A stretch of 64,000 nucleotides of DNA from assembly GCF_949987515.2 (NCBI RefSeq), contig NC_082690.1, forward strand, positions 105,956,400 through 106,020,399, given 5' to 3'. This document shows, in pieces, positions 55,001-64,000 of this stretch (positions are counted from its first letter, which is position 1; each line of letters starts with the position of its first letter). The stretch comes from Delphinus delphis (lineage: Eukaryota > Chordata > Mammalia > Artiodactyla > Delphinidae). The position numbers and the translations under genes are program-made. The notes under the pieces were generated by a model, which ran no database searches, had not been told where the DNA came from, and saw only the letters and a program-made list of their open reading frames with translations.

Positions 55001-58000
55001 GGCTCAACGAATGAGGGTTTTGAGCTCTGGTGTCGAGCGAACCTGAGCTTTCACGCTGCGCCGTCTCGGGCACCTGGAAACGTGAAGTCCTTGTTCTGTG
55101 GCCAGGAGGCCCCCTGTGGTGGAAGCAGGGGCGCCACCCCCTAGCTTCTGCCTCTCTTACCTGCGTGGTGTCTGGCCTCCTCGACGGGGTCTGGCACAAC
55201 AACTTCTGGCCAAGGTGGTGAACTCAGTGACGTTTTAGGAACGTATCTGTAAAAATATTTTACAGACGTGGGTCACACACACGTGAAAAGACGGTTCAAG
55301 ATGTGTGAGAAATGACTGCGCTCAGCACACTAGGAAGGGCAAGGATCCGGCACGTCTCTGATGCTTGTGTGGCTGGCGGGACAGCTGCCCCCGCAGTTGT
55401 AGGAGGGCAAAACCTGCTCGCCCCAAAATGTCTCTTAGGCGTGCAGATTACTTCAAGCCGAAAACAATCAAGGCCCAAAAGACGCAGGAAGAAACTTTGG
55501 CAGGAGGCAGGCAGGCCTGGGTCTGCGCGCAGCTTCCTGAAAGACTCGAGATGGAGGGCCTGTCCTGGGACACAGCATCACCAGAGACGGCTGCGAGGAA
55601 CACAGGGGCCCAGAGATCTGAGGCCGCTCCTGTCCCACTGTCTCTGCAGGCCCAGCCAACATTTATTCACCAAACATCTGCTTTTCCACCTCCACGTGAA
55701 TTGCCTTCGTCCCCTTTGAAGTCTCAAACCCCCACCCTCAACATCGTCTTTTGTCTTTAGCTGAAGGTGCTACTTAAGGTGAGGGCTTCTGCCATTTGTG
55801 CGAGTGGCTCATTTCTCCTGGGTCTCTCCTGTGTGTACAGGTTATTAAACTTTGGTTTGATTTTTCTCCTGTTAACCTGTCTCATGTCAATTTAACTCTT
55901 AGACCAGCCAGAAGATCCCAGAAAACTGGGGACCCTGCCGCTTCCAGCTCACTGTTCGCTCACTGTGAAGTGAGCGAACGCCTTCCCTGCCGGAGTCCAC
56001 TGGCCCCCAAATGAAGCTGTGCACTCCCGTCACGCATCGTGTCTGAGCAGCCCTGGGCGGCCCGGCAGCAGCCAGTCGAGGACCGAGGGACAAACCTCGG
56101 AACGGGACTGGGGGCAGCAGTGGCCACTCACGGCGGTCACAGGAGAAGTCAGCCGAGTTCATGAAAGCACCCTTTAGGGTTTCTGCCTCCACCCTCACCC
56201 AGGGTGCCCACTGCTCCTTTAGGGAAACACCAGGCCCTGCGTCCCCCCTGCTGAGAATCTCCGCTGCAGGAGCGCAGGTGGCTGCACTGAGAGCTTACTA
56301 CGTGCCAGGCGCTCTTCTCTTTTTTTTTTTCTAATTTTTGTACTGAAGTATAGTTGATTTACAATGTTAATTTCTGCCGTACAGCATAGTGATACAGTTA
56401 TACACATACATTCTTTTTTATATGCTTTTCTGCCATGGTTTATCTCAGGAGACTGAATATAGTTCCCTATGCTCTCCAGGAGGACCCTGTCGTTTATCCA
56501 TTCTATGGATAATACTTTGTATCTGTTAATCGCAAATTCCCAATCCATCCCCTCCCCATGGCAACCACAAGTCCTTCTAAGCTCTTTTTTGTTAAAAAGT
56601 TTATTTTATTTTTGGCTGCATTGGGCCTTCGTTGCTGCGCGCCGGCTTTCTCTAGTTGCGGCGAGTGGGGGCTGCTCTTCGTTGCGGTGCGCAGGCTTCT
56701 CATCGCGGTGGCTTCTCTTGTTGCGGAGCACGGGCTCTAGGCACGCGGGCTTCAGTAGTTGTGGCTCGCGGGCTCTAGAGCGCAGGCTCAGCAGTTGTGG
56801 TGCACGGGCTTAGTTGCTCCGCGGCATGTGGGATCTTCCCGGACCAGGGCTTGAACCCGTGTCCCCTGCATTGGCAGGCGGATTCTTAACCACTGTGCCA
56901 GCAGGGAAGCTCCCTTCTAAGCTCTTTAAATGCAGAAATTCACTCGACTCTCATGAAAACCCACTGAGACGGAGACTAATACTGCTTCCATTTTGCCGAA
57001 GAGGAACGAAGCTCAGAGTGCGTGGCCCTGCTCAGGGACCCGGGCTGACAGGGCGGGGCAGGGACGGGACCCTGTGTGTTCCTACCTGAGTACGATCTTG
57101 TCAAATTTACCTTCTGTAGTTTATATTAATTTTATGTGTTTTCTTGAACACTGAACATGCTCTTTCAAATTATGTAAGGTCCTCCTGGAGATTCTGACAC
57201 AACCATCCCGTGATTCGACCTTCCCAGTTGGAAATAAATCCCCAATTAGGAGTTAAAAGCTTTTGCCTGGAAAGACACAGCTGTGCAAGGCCCAGAACAC
57301 CTTTCCCTTTGGGTGCTTGAGGTTCTGTCTGTATTTCTATACGTCAAGGGTCTGAGAAAAATACTGTCAAAAAGTTAAAAGAAAACTAAATATTCTTGAA
57401 AACCCAAATGCTTAAAGTTCTGACTTTAGAAAGGAAAGGAAGAGAGTCACCAAAACCCACATTTTGATATTACCCTTGTGGAAATGAAGCGCTCTGCGAA
57501 CTGAACCTTCGAGAAGCAGACCACAGGGAAGCTGAGGGAATAAAGAAACACGCGTAGTTACTAACACGAAACGCAAACCGCCCTTTACGATGCTCAGTGT
57601 GCAAGTGCCGCTCCTGTGACTGGCACGCGACTTAAACCACCACATCACGACATGTCTACAGAAAAACCTAGGCCAACAAAACTAAAAGAACATCACTTAC
57701 AGTCACTGGCTATTACCATAAGCGTCAGGATGTGCTTGTCACGCCATTGAAAAGGGCCTAAATCACCTACCTGCTAACCCACTCCTTGACCACAGGTGCC
57801 CACTAAGTTCAGGCCCTGTTCGGTACCCCAGTGTGGGAGCGGCCTCCAGGACGCCCCGACGAGCCCACCTCCTCGTGTTCTCACCCCTGTGTTGTCCCCC
57901 GACAGGGCGCTGGTTTCTGTGACCAACAGCATGTGGCAGAAGTGACAGGACAGCACTTCCGAGAGTAAGTTATACAAGGGCAGCTGCTGTCCTGGGTGTC

Positions 58001-60904
58001 CTCTCTCATCTCTGCTGCAGGGCTGCTGTGCGGTGAGCAGTCCCTGGAGGGGCCTCCTGCCAGCAGCCCAGGGAGGGAGCTGGAAAGCAGATTCTGCAGC
58101 CCCAGCTGACAGCCTGACTTGAATCTAATGAGAGACTGGGAGCCAGAAGCACCTGCTAAGCTGCTGCTGGATCCTGACCGTCAGCGATGGATAATACACG
58201 TTAGGTATCTTAAGCTGCTGGATTTGGGGGTAACCTGGGACATAGCAGTAGATAACTAATGCACCAACAAAGGTACCCACAGCCCACTGAGAAGGACTCA
58301 GAAATAAAATGCCTGGTAAGTGCAAAAAGCAGAGGACAGGTTTCTCAATAACTACTGTTGGTTTTATTTTTTCAATTGGGCTCTAATTTATAAACCATAA
58401 AATTCACTCTTTCAAAGCTCACTCATTAGCGGTTGTTCCCAATTCTTGGTCTCCTGGGCTGGTGTCTCTTCCCCTCTGCCATCTTGGTGCGCTTGTGGTT
58501 TAGACATTGGATCTTACCTCTTCTTTACCTATAGCCGTTCCTCTGGTGATTGTATGAATTTAAATGTCACCTATACACTGGTGACTCCCAAGTTTACACC
58601 TGCAGCCTGTCGGACACGACAAACACCTGTCTCTTTGTCATCGTCACCTGCATGTCTAACAGGCGTCTCAGAACCTAACAAAGGCTCCTGATCTGCCCCT
58701 CATGCCTGCTTCTCCCGCACCCCTCCCCATCTCACGTAATGGCGACTCCATCTTTCTAGTTGCTCAGGCCCCAAATCTCAGTCATTTATGACCCTTCTCT
58801 CTCACACCCCTCAGCCAACCTATCAGCAAGTCCCCTTGCCTCTCTTTGAGAGATCCAGGCTCTGACCACTTCAATCACCCAAGCCTGCATTATTACTAAC
58901 ACCCTGCTCTCGCCCTAGCCTCCCTTCTCTGCACAGCAGCTAGAGGGATCCTGTTAAAACTGAGGTCAGATCGTGTCACTACTTTGCGAAACTCTACAAG
59001 AGCACCCCATTTCACTCAGAGAAAAAGCCGAAGTTCTTACAGCGGCCACAGGGCAGTGGGCATTGCGGTTCCATCTGTCTCTCTGAGCCCATGCCTCACG
59101 AGCTTCCCCTCGCTCACTGCACACCTGCCATTCTGGCCTCCTGGCTATTCCGGGAAGATGCCAAGTGCAAGGGCCTATGCCTGACTGCTCTTGCCCTGAA
59201 CGCTCCCCGACCCCACGTGGCCCCCAGGCTAATTCCCTATTTCCTTTGGGTCTCCACTCCAATACCGTCTCAGTAGAGAGACCTTCCCCACCCATCCTAT
59301 TTAAAATTGAACCCTTTCTTCCCAACTCATGCTTTATTTTTCTCCATGAGTCGTAACAGCTTCGAACATACTATATAATTTGCTGTTTCTTAAAAATCTG
59401 CTTGTCTCTCTGCACAACCCTTCCCCCTGCGTCAGAATGCTAGCTCCATAAAAGCAGGGATTATTGTTTTATGTTTATAACTGATGTATTCGCTATCCTG
59501 GACCAGTGTTTGACTTGTAACAGGTGCTCGATAAATGGTGAATATACGAATAAATGAATGACATCTACTCTGCTAAGCCATCAAACGAGGCCCCTGTGGA
59601 ACACTCCACGATTGGGAACTTGTGATTGGCCTCTCGAGAGCCATCCCACCGCTGAAAGCTTACAAAGTTTCTGCAACTGATCTGCTTCCCTTGCCTGTGG
59701 TCTTAGCTTAGCAGTGACCCCACTGGGAACAAATGGTGCCCCAGGATCATCCTTTAGATCCCTAAGGATCGTGCCAGTGTCCACCCTGTTTCCTTCACTC
59801 ACTCTTCAAGGTCCTGCCTGTTCACCATTTTGGTCACCCTCTCTTTACTCAGTTCACTTCATCTGTGCTTCTCTCTGAAAACATTGGGTCTGGAATTGAA
59901 CACAGCATTCTAGAGGTGGTTTTATAATGGTAGAATGCAGTAAGTCCCACTGCTTTTGTAAAAACTTCCCTGCCTGCTTAAACCCAAGTTTTATTATGGA
60001 AAATGACAAGCATACAAAAGTAAAGAGAATAGCGAGTCCTCCTGTATCTCTCCCCAGACTCAACAGTTATCAACTCTTGGCCAAGCTTGATTCATTCACA
60101 GTGCCTCTGGCCCAACTCTGTGATTAAAGCAACTGTCAGTGTATTTCTATGAAAGATAAAGATTCTTAACAAAAACACAACCACAACATCATTATCACAC
60201 CTAAAAAAGGGAACAATTATTATCAATTCAGACCCAATTCTAAAACATACATAAACATTCCCTCACACAGATACACACTCCAACCGTTTCAGACAGAAGT
60301 TTATAGTGTTTCTGAGAAACATAATCTTTTTGAGCCTCATGACAACCCAGTGCCTAAAATACAGCTGTCGCTTTTGCTGGACTGGTTACCATTAGGCAAG
60401 GACATCCATCACCATTTTCCAGATGAGGATGGTGAGGCTCAGAGCGTGGCTCGCAGCCTGCGGGTGATGGTTAGCGCACAGGCCTTGGAGCCGGACCGAG
60501 CTGTCTGATTCAGTCCTCTCCCACTTCCCTGCTGTGTGACCGTAAGCAAGCTACCTAACCACTCTGAGCCTCAGTTTGTTCCCCCGGTTAAATACAGCCT
60601 ATATGGAAGTTGGGGAGCTTTCATCAGTATTTAAGCTACTAACTAAAGGAACCAGGATCTGAACCTAGGTTTCCCCAACTCCAAAGTCCGCGTTGTAATC
60701 ACCGCATCAAAAAAAGCGATTAACATCGGTCGGACACAGACACACATGTGGCGGGACGGCAGGGCGCCCCACTTCCTCTCTTCACCCCGCGGCCAAGGTC
60801 TCACCCTCTCCGGGCCCCGACGCTCTCAGGACACTGCGGCTGCATGCAGACACCAGCCGTCTGAAAGTGACCGGCAGGGCCGAGGCCGCCACAGCCGCCG
60901 CCAT
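49008..60904 (-). CDS. MRPL21: mitochondrial ribosomal protein L21 (bL21m), complete coding region in seven exons
   Basis: Component of the large subunit of the mitochondrial ribosome, nuclear encoded and imported into the matrix. Coding segments in transcript order: 60904-60805, 57531-57474, 55246-55161, 54120-53957, 52252-52200, 51827-51724, 49072-49008. They total 630 nt, 209 residues plus stop, with all introns GT-AG and phases joining without a break. Residues 1-50 are rich in Ala, Arg and Ser with one acidic residue, as in a matrix-targeting presequence. Residues 83-205 are the bL21 fold, with the L21 hallmark basic stretch [11 protein letters not shown] at 178-188 (rRNA contact). The length is close to the roughly 205 residues I recall for human. 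It shares a promoter with IGHMBP2. No premature stop, frameshift or lost splice site was seen, so it looks functional. Confidence 0.97.
49543..50041. mobile_element. Tigger-type (MER2-like) DNA transposon with nested SINE
   Basis: The left end 'cgtccctcgttgtctgcagg' and 'gatgggttccaggacccccg', internal 'agcatgctcaagccccctaa' and 'ccatctctaggtcacac', and the right end 'gatatagggggccaactgtg' match the MER2 layout. A SINE at 49833-49967 interrupts it. Confidence 0.8.
49833..49967 (-). mobile_element. CHR-type short SINE
   Basis: Reverse element inside the MER2 copy; 'cttagttccctggccaggg' to 'ggaccgccagggaagtccc'. Flanks cttgcaaat and cctgcaaat. Confidence 0.9.
51724..51827 (-). CDS. MRPL21: MRPL21 coding exon 6
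   Basis: 104-nt exon, ttccag|AAAGG to AGAA|gtaagt. Encodes [20 protein letters not shown] and the basic [11 protein letters not shown] segment. Confidence 0.97.
52200..52252 (-). CDS. MRPL21: MRPL21 coding exon 5
   Basis: 53-nt exon, ttccag|GTCCT to CTCGG|gtaacg, encoding [17 protein letters not shown]. Confidence 0.95.
52253..53956 (-). other. MRPL21: MRPL21 intron 4
   Basis: 1704 bp. An L1-like AT-rich piece, reverse, lies near 52558-52700 ('tttattgaagtataatacat'). The rest is unassigned. Confidence 0.7.
53957..54120 (-). CDS. MRPL21: MRPL21 coding exon 4
   Basis: 164-nt exon, ccacag|AGGTC to GAAG|gtgaga. It starts the bL21 fold at [20 protein letters not shown] and ends CGERIRLEK (residues 83-136). 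Confidence 0.97.
54121..55160 (-). other. MRPL21: MRPL21 intron 3
   Basis: 1040 bp, GC-rich, with overlapping non-coding ORFs and no recognised repeat. Confidence 0.7.
55161..55246 (-). CDS. MRPL21: MRPL21 coding exon 3
   Basis: 86-nt exon, acag|ATACG to GCAG|gtaaga, encoding [20 protein letters not shown] then VEEARHHA. It links the presequence to the ribosomal domain. Confidence 0.96.
55660..55945 (+). mobile_element. LTR-like segment (ERV type), tentative
   Basis: 'cccctttgaagtctcaaacc', 'tttgtctttagctgaaggtg', 'ctgggtctctcctgtgtgta', 'ttctcctgttaacctgtctc' and 'cttagaccagccagaaga' follow the order of R/U5 in ERV1-type LTRs. It is antisense to MRPL21. No coding part or target duplication was found. 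Confidence 0.5.
55954..55979. repeat. 11-bp perfect hairpin with 4-nt loop
   Basis: gttcgctcact, loop gtga, agtgagcgaac. Confidence 0.9.
56319..56572 (-). mobile_element. L1 3' UTR fragment
   Basis: 'tactgaagtatagttgattt', 'ctgaatatagttccctatgc' and 'tccatcccctccccatggca'; the same 3' UTR type as at 18.6 kb. Confidence 0.85.
56588..56912 (-). mobile_element. CHR long-form SINE
   Basis: Reverse element; 15-bp duplication ccttctaagctcttt at 56573-56587 and 56913-56927. Confidence 0.95.
57474..57531 (-). CDS. MRPL21: MRPL21 coding exon 2
   Basis: 58-nt exon, cag|CTTCC to CAAGG|gtaata, encoding [18 protein letters not shown]. Found by matching the family sequence between exons 1 and 3; it restores phase exactly. 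Confidence 0.93.
58800..59566 (+). mobile_element. long L2 3' region
   Basis: 'ggatcctgttaaaactgagg', 'ttctggcctcctggctattc', 'gtctcagtagagagaccttc', 'tcctatttaaaattgaaccc', 'gaatgctagctccataaaag' and 'aggtgctcgataaatggtga' follow the L2 consensus order over about 770 bp. Confidence 0.75.
59985..60290 (-). mobile_element. old L1-type fragment, tentative
   Basis: 'tttattatggaaaatgacaa', 'caacagttatcaactcttgg' and 'catcattatcacacctaaaa'. Confidence 0.45.
60330..60600 (-). mobile_element. MIR-type remnants
   Basis: 'caccattttccagatgagga', 'ccttggagccggaccgagct' and 'aaccactctgagcctcagtt'. Confidence 0.6.
60805..60904 (-). CDS. MRPL21: MRPL21 coding exon 1
   Basis: Encodes [20 protein letters not shown] and on to residue 33, the presequence; ends gagagg|gtgaga in phase 1. 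The start is the ATG in gaagATGGCGGC, within a YY1-type motif. An upstream in-frame ATG at 60985 is rejected: it would put a 27-residue extension across the shared promoter. Confidence 0.95.
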
Positions 60905-61056
60905 CTTCCCGCAGCCTAGACCGACACCGGAAGCGGAAGAGGCGCGAACCTGGTGCGTCGACGCACCGGGCCCGGCCGGGAGCACCGCCCCTCGCGGCAG
61001 CCGGAACTCGGCGGCTCGGGACCGCGGCTGCTCCGGGCCCAGGCCGGACTGCGGCC
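60905..61056. promoter_or_regulatory. bidirectional promoter of MRPL21 and IGHMBP2
   Basis: Only 152 bp separate the divergent start codons, inside a CpG island (about 60.75-61.29 kb). Visible sites are adjoining ETS/GABPA motifs CCGGAAG (60927-60933) and GCGGAAG (60933-60939), a further ccggaact at 61011, and a YY1-type GCCGCCATCTT at 60896-60906 over the MRPL21 start. There is no TATA box. ETS plus YY1 is typical of nuclear genes for mitochondrial proteins. Confidence 0.85.
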
Positions 61057-61142
61057 ATGGCGTCGGCGACCGTGGAGAGCTTCGTGAACAAGCAGTTGGA
61101 CCTGCTGGCGCTCGAGAGGGACGCGGAGGTCGAGGAGCGCAG
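61057..61142 (+). CDS. IGHMBP2: IGHMBP2 coding exon 1
   Basis: 86 nt, ending GAGCGCAG|gtacgg in phase 2; 28 full codons ending VEER, plus two bases of the next Arg. Confidence 0.96.
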
Positions 61143-63030
61143 GTACGGCCGCCGGCCCGGGCCTCGGGTTCGGTCCGGCGGTTCCCCTAGGCCCCCGTAC
61201 TCTCCCAGCTCAGACCTCGGGCGGACCTCCCTCCTGGGGGCTCGGCCTGACCAGCCTGGGGGTCGGGATTTGCCCTCCTGACTCCTCGAGTCCGGGTCGC
61301 GGCTGTGAAGGGGCTCGGCCTCCCACACAGATGGAAGCCTCTTCAACCCCCGGGACAGCCCGTTCCGTTTGGGGGACCCTTAGGAAGGGTCTGTTCTCCC
61401 CCTGAAGTTCCCCTCTGAACTTTGCCTCGTAGGTCCTGCCTCTCTCCCCATTTCCATCCCCAAAGTGTTCTCAGCCCTCTTCCGTCATCGTCCCCTCTGT
61501 CAGTGTCTTGCGCCTGTTCCGTGCCAGGCCCCGAGTGAGATAGTCACTGATGGTCCCCTGGCGGCTGGGTTTGAGCGGAAGGGGCAGGTGGGAGCGGAAA
61601 CAGTTCCCTCCCAGCGTGATAGATGCTGACCCGTGTGTGCAGGCAAAGTGCTGTGGGAGCAGGAGGGTGGACAGCTGAGCCTGGGGAGCCTTAGGTTGAG
61701 GCTGGCTTCGTGGAGGAGGTGGTGCCTGAGCACAGCTTGCAGAAAAATAGGGATTCAGGTGGAGGCGGGGGAGGATATTCCTGGAAGAGATGTGGGGAGG
61801 AAGGGCAGCCCTGCAGGCGAGGGTGGAGCCCTGAGAAAGCCAGACTTGTTTCCGTAGGGCTGAAACTTTGAGAGATGACACTGAGGCCTGTGAAAGCACC
61901 CCACATACATCAGCCCCTTTAAACCTTACGTCACCTCTGCGAAGTTGGTTACTGTAATTCTCGTTTTATGTCTAAGGAGGCTGAGACAGAGGTTAAGTCA
62001 TGTGCCCCAGGTAACACAGGTCGAGCCAGGATTTGAGTTCAGGCAGGCTGATCCCAGAGTTTGCACTCAACCGTTGTGCTACCCAAGTGGAGAGGATTTG
62101 TTTTAGAGGTTTTTGATCGTGATGGTTAAGAGCATTTGCAGTCCTGTCGACGTCAGTGGGATCCCTGCTCCATGATTTATGGCTGGATGACTTTGCAGCC
62201 TTAGTTACCTCATCTGTAAAATGAGATCATTCTCACAGCAGACCAGTGAGGTGGGAACACAATGATCTCTAAGTCAAGTGCTCAGCACGGTTCAGAGTAC
62301 AGAGTAAGCACCCATGGGAAGATAGGCGGGGGCCAGATTGGGAAGGGCCTTGTGGAGAAGATTGTATGATATTCCTGTGCAGAGGATGGGCCTCGGTGCA
62401 GTTAAGCAGGTCAGAGAGGTAAATAGATTTTCATCTTAGGGGGGATCTGTTGGATGTTGCTGCTGGGATTGGCTGGGGAGAACCCAGAGATAAGGAAGTT
62501 AGGAAGCTCGGTTTAGTCCGGAGACGGCCAGTGATGTGGGCTTGAACCAAAGCTATGGCGGCGAGGATGAGGCAGGGGTGGATTCTGGGTACAAATGGGA
62601 GGGGCCTGGTGGGACTCAGCGACACACAGGACTCAGGACAGAAGGTGAAGATGAGCGAAGGTTCTGTCTTGGGAAACTGGGAGGAGGGCACAGATCGCGC
62701 TGGGGCTATAGGGGGGGCAGGTTTGAGGGGGGGCAGTTTTGGAGTTTCCCTGGTCACCCTTCGTGCCTGTGCAGAGATCTCCATCTGTTCTTCCTGCACG
62801 GTTGGAAGTGAAAACTGGTAAAATACAAATACTGAAGTCTCAACATTGGGTGTCTCCCAGGTCCTGGCAGGAAAGTGTCTCTCCGAAAGAACTCCAGAGC
62901 CGAGGCGTCTGCTTGCTGAAGCTGCAGGTATCCAGCCAGCGGACCGGGCTGTACGGACGGTTGCTGGTCACCTTTGAGCCCAGGAGATGCATGTCTGCAG
63001 CTGTGCTTCCCAGTAACAGCTTTATTTCCG
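61057..63030 (+). CDS. IGHMBP2: IGHMBP2 (immunoglobulin mu-binding protein 2), first two coding exons; continues past the window
   Basis: A 5'-3' RNA/DNA helicase of superfamily 1 (UPF1-like), ribosome-associated in the cytoplasm; human loss-of-function alleles cause SMARD1 and CMT2S. Coding segments are 61057-61142 and 62861-63030: 256 nt, 85 residues plus one base. In human the second exon boundary also falls at coding base 256. The protein starts [20 protein letters not shown] and continues through [20 protein letters not shown] to VLPSNSFIS, the accessory region before the helicase core. The Walker A, R3H and AN1 zinc-finger parts would be to the right of the window. The start codon has a good context (gcggccATGG). 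No defect is visible in this part. Confidence 0.96.
61143..62860 (+). other. IGHMBP2: IGHMBP2 intron 1
   Basis: 1718 bp. Right of the CpG island it carries L2-like pieces (about 61630-61850 and 62315-62450) and two MIRs (61890-62070 and 62100-62290). Confidence 0.8.
61890..62290 (+). mobile_element. two adjacent MIR SINEs
   Basis: First: 'ctaaggaggctgagacagag' and 'gtaacacaggtcgagccagg'. Second: 'ttacctcatctgtaaaatga' and 'agtcaagtgctcagcacgg'. Confidence 0.7.
62861..63030 (+). CDS. IGHMBP2: IGHMBP2 coding exon 2
   Basis: 170 nt, tgtctcccag|GTCCTGG to TTTCCG|gtctgt. The donor is GT with weak +3/+4 bases (C, T). Confidence 0.94.
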
Positions 63031-63629
63031 GTCTGTGCATTTTTGACATAGGTGGACTTTGAGTATTGCTGTCTTCAGATGTGGCTTGTAAAGACCAGGT
63101 CACATACGACCAGTTGGGGAATAAAGCATTGTAATGGAAAGCTCTCACTTAGAAATTCAGCAGTTACGAGGCTTTTTGGTAGTTTAGAGCAGCACTGCCC
63201 AGACTGGCAGCCCCTAGCCACGCGGGCTTATTGAACGCTCGCAATAGGGCTAGTGATCGCTGCTGGTGTAAAATGCGCATGAGATTTTGAAGATTTAGTG
63301 CAAAAAATTTAGAATATCAACAGTAATGTCTTTGAAAACTGATTATATCTTGAAATGATAATATTTTTCATGTATTGGGTTAAGTAAAACGTGATTAAAT
63401 TTACCTGTTTCTTTCGGTTTTTTAATATGGCTACTAGAAAATGTAAAATTACACATGACTCTCACATGTCTCTTGAGTAGCCCTGGTCCAGATGGTTCAA
63501 CGTGTGTAGTTGTGTATTCCCAGACCTTCCTTGTGCCAAGGATACTTTGGCTAAACTTGTGGCAGCTCTGCTGGAAAGGAGGGGCAATTAGAAGAAGCTT
63601 CTTAAGCTCACACCTGGGATGCTTGTTTT
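63031..63629 (+). other. IGHMBP2: IGHMBP2 intron 2, left part
   Basis: No third exon was found before the window end; mostly AT-rich unassigned sequence. Confidence 0.6.
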
Positions 63630-63760
63630 ATTTATTTTTATTTTTTCCTTTGGCCACGCCGCACGGCATGCGGGATCTTAGTTCCCTGACCAGGGATCGA
63701 ACCTGTGCCCCCTGCAGTGGAAGCACAGAGTCCTAACCACTGGACCGCCAGGGAAATCCC
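63630..63760 (-). mobile_element. CHR-type short SINE in IGHMBP2 intron 2
   Basis: Reverse element; flanks tgggatgcttgtttt (63615-63629) and tgggacgcttgtttt (63761-63775), a 15-bp duplication with one mismatch. Confidence 0.93.
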
Positions 63761-63775
63761 TGGGACGCTTGTTTT

Positions 63776-64000
63776 TGATCAGACCTGGAAACTGGGAGAG
63801 AGCAACACTGCCGAACACTGCACTTCCACTAGAAAAGTCTCTCTGCCTTGTTTTGGTGGTGACAGTTTGTTGGTTTCATATTTCGATTTTCTAGACTCTT
63901 GCCCCACAGTTTTTGGAATACGGGCTGGGTTTGGAGACAGATAGGAGGAGGGGAAGCTGCTGGTTTGGAGTCAGGTCTTACACTTTGCTGTTAAGTGGCC
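63776..64000 (+). other. IGHMBP2: IGHMBP2 intron 2, continues past window
   Basis: No exon or repeat was recognised. Confidence 0.5.

Larger units (their letters stand above)
56262..57060 (+). mobile_element. MIR split by an L1 3' end and a SINE
   Basis: Left part to about 56318 ('cttactacgtgccaggcgct') and right part from 56913 ('ctaagctctttaaatgcaga', 'attttgccgaagaggaacga') are one MIR in sense orientation. The L1 end (56319-56572) and a CHR SINE (56588-56912) lie between them. Confidence 0.75.
55247..57473 (-). other. MRPL21: MRPL21 intron 2
   Basis: 2227 bp. Holds an LTR-like segment (55660-55945), a short hairpin (55954-55979) and a MIR interrupted by an L1 end and a SINE (56262-57060). 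Confidence 0.8.
57532..60804 (-). other. MRPL21: MRPL21 intron 1
   Basis: 3273 bp. Contains an L2 copy (58800-59566), a reverse L1-like piece (about 59985-60290) and MIR-like sequence (about 60330-60600). Confidence 0.8.

Noticed and set aside
60905..60985. In-frame upstream ATG for MRPL21 at 60985
   Set aside because: It would add 27 residues across the shared promoter; the ATG at 60904 fits the family N-terminus and the YY1 context.

Overview
This is nuclear DNA from a mammal, most likely a cetacean and probably a toothed whale. The evidence is the many tRNA-Glu-derived CHR-type SINEs, which carry RNA polymerase III A and B boxes. They occur as a long form of about 320-400 bp, a short form of about 110-150 bp and a compact form of about 210 bp. 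Together with L1, L2 and MIR fragments they fill most of the non-genic sequence. I saw no BovB or Bov-tA (ruminant), PRE-1 (pig) or Alu copies. The species call rests on SINE type only.

Genes. The right third holds a head-to-head pair recognised from splice-aware translation. MRPL21 (mitochondrial ribosomal protein bL21m) is complete on the minus strand in seven coding exons (60904 down to 49008), giving a 209-residue open frame with every junction GT-AG. IGHMBP2 (SF1/UPF1-like helicase) starts on the plus strand at 61057; its first two coding exons (61057-61142 and 62861-63030) are present and the gene runs off the right edge. The two start codons are 152 bp apart in one CpG-rich promoter. 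The order (CPT1A)-MRPL21-IGHMBP2 matches human 11q13.3. The CpG island at about 12.5-13.9 kb, with an inverted CCAAT box, GC boxes and a strong minus-strand splice donor at 13685, is therefore best read as the CPT1A promoter and non-coding first exon. No CPT1A coding exon was found in the window.

Layout. 1-11 kb: probable CPT1A intron 1 on the minus strand, with old L1, SINE and MIR pieces. 11-14.3 kb: CpG-rich CPT1A 5' region, including a four-unit diverged tandem repeat in which every unit keeps a CCAAT box, and a 22-bp perfect inverted repeat just upstream. 14.3-48.9 kb: intergenic, mostly repeats, with an orphan CpG island at 23.6-24.7 kb, two oppositely oriented solo LTRs (29.1 and 32.9 kb), a hAT element with an intact 8-bp target duplication (34.5 kb), a dense SINE cluster (35.85-37.37 kb) and a nearly full-length dead L1 (37.5-44.0 kb) with two SINEs inside it. 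48.9-60.9 kb: MRPL21. 61-64 kb: IGHMBP2.

I found no CRISPR array, operon, rRNA gene, functional tRNA gene or clearly new gene system. The features most worth a second look are the CCAAT-bearing tandem array at CPT1A, the orphan CpG island with a strong G-quadruplex motif, and an isolated 39-bp direct repeat at 2660 and 3681.
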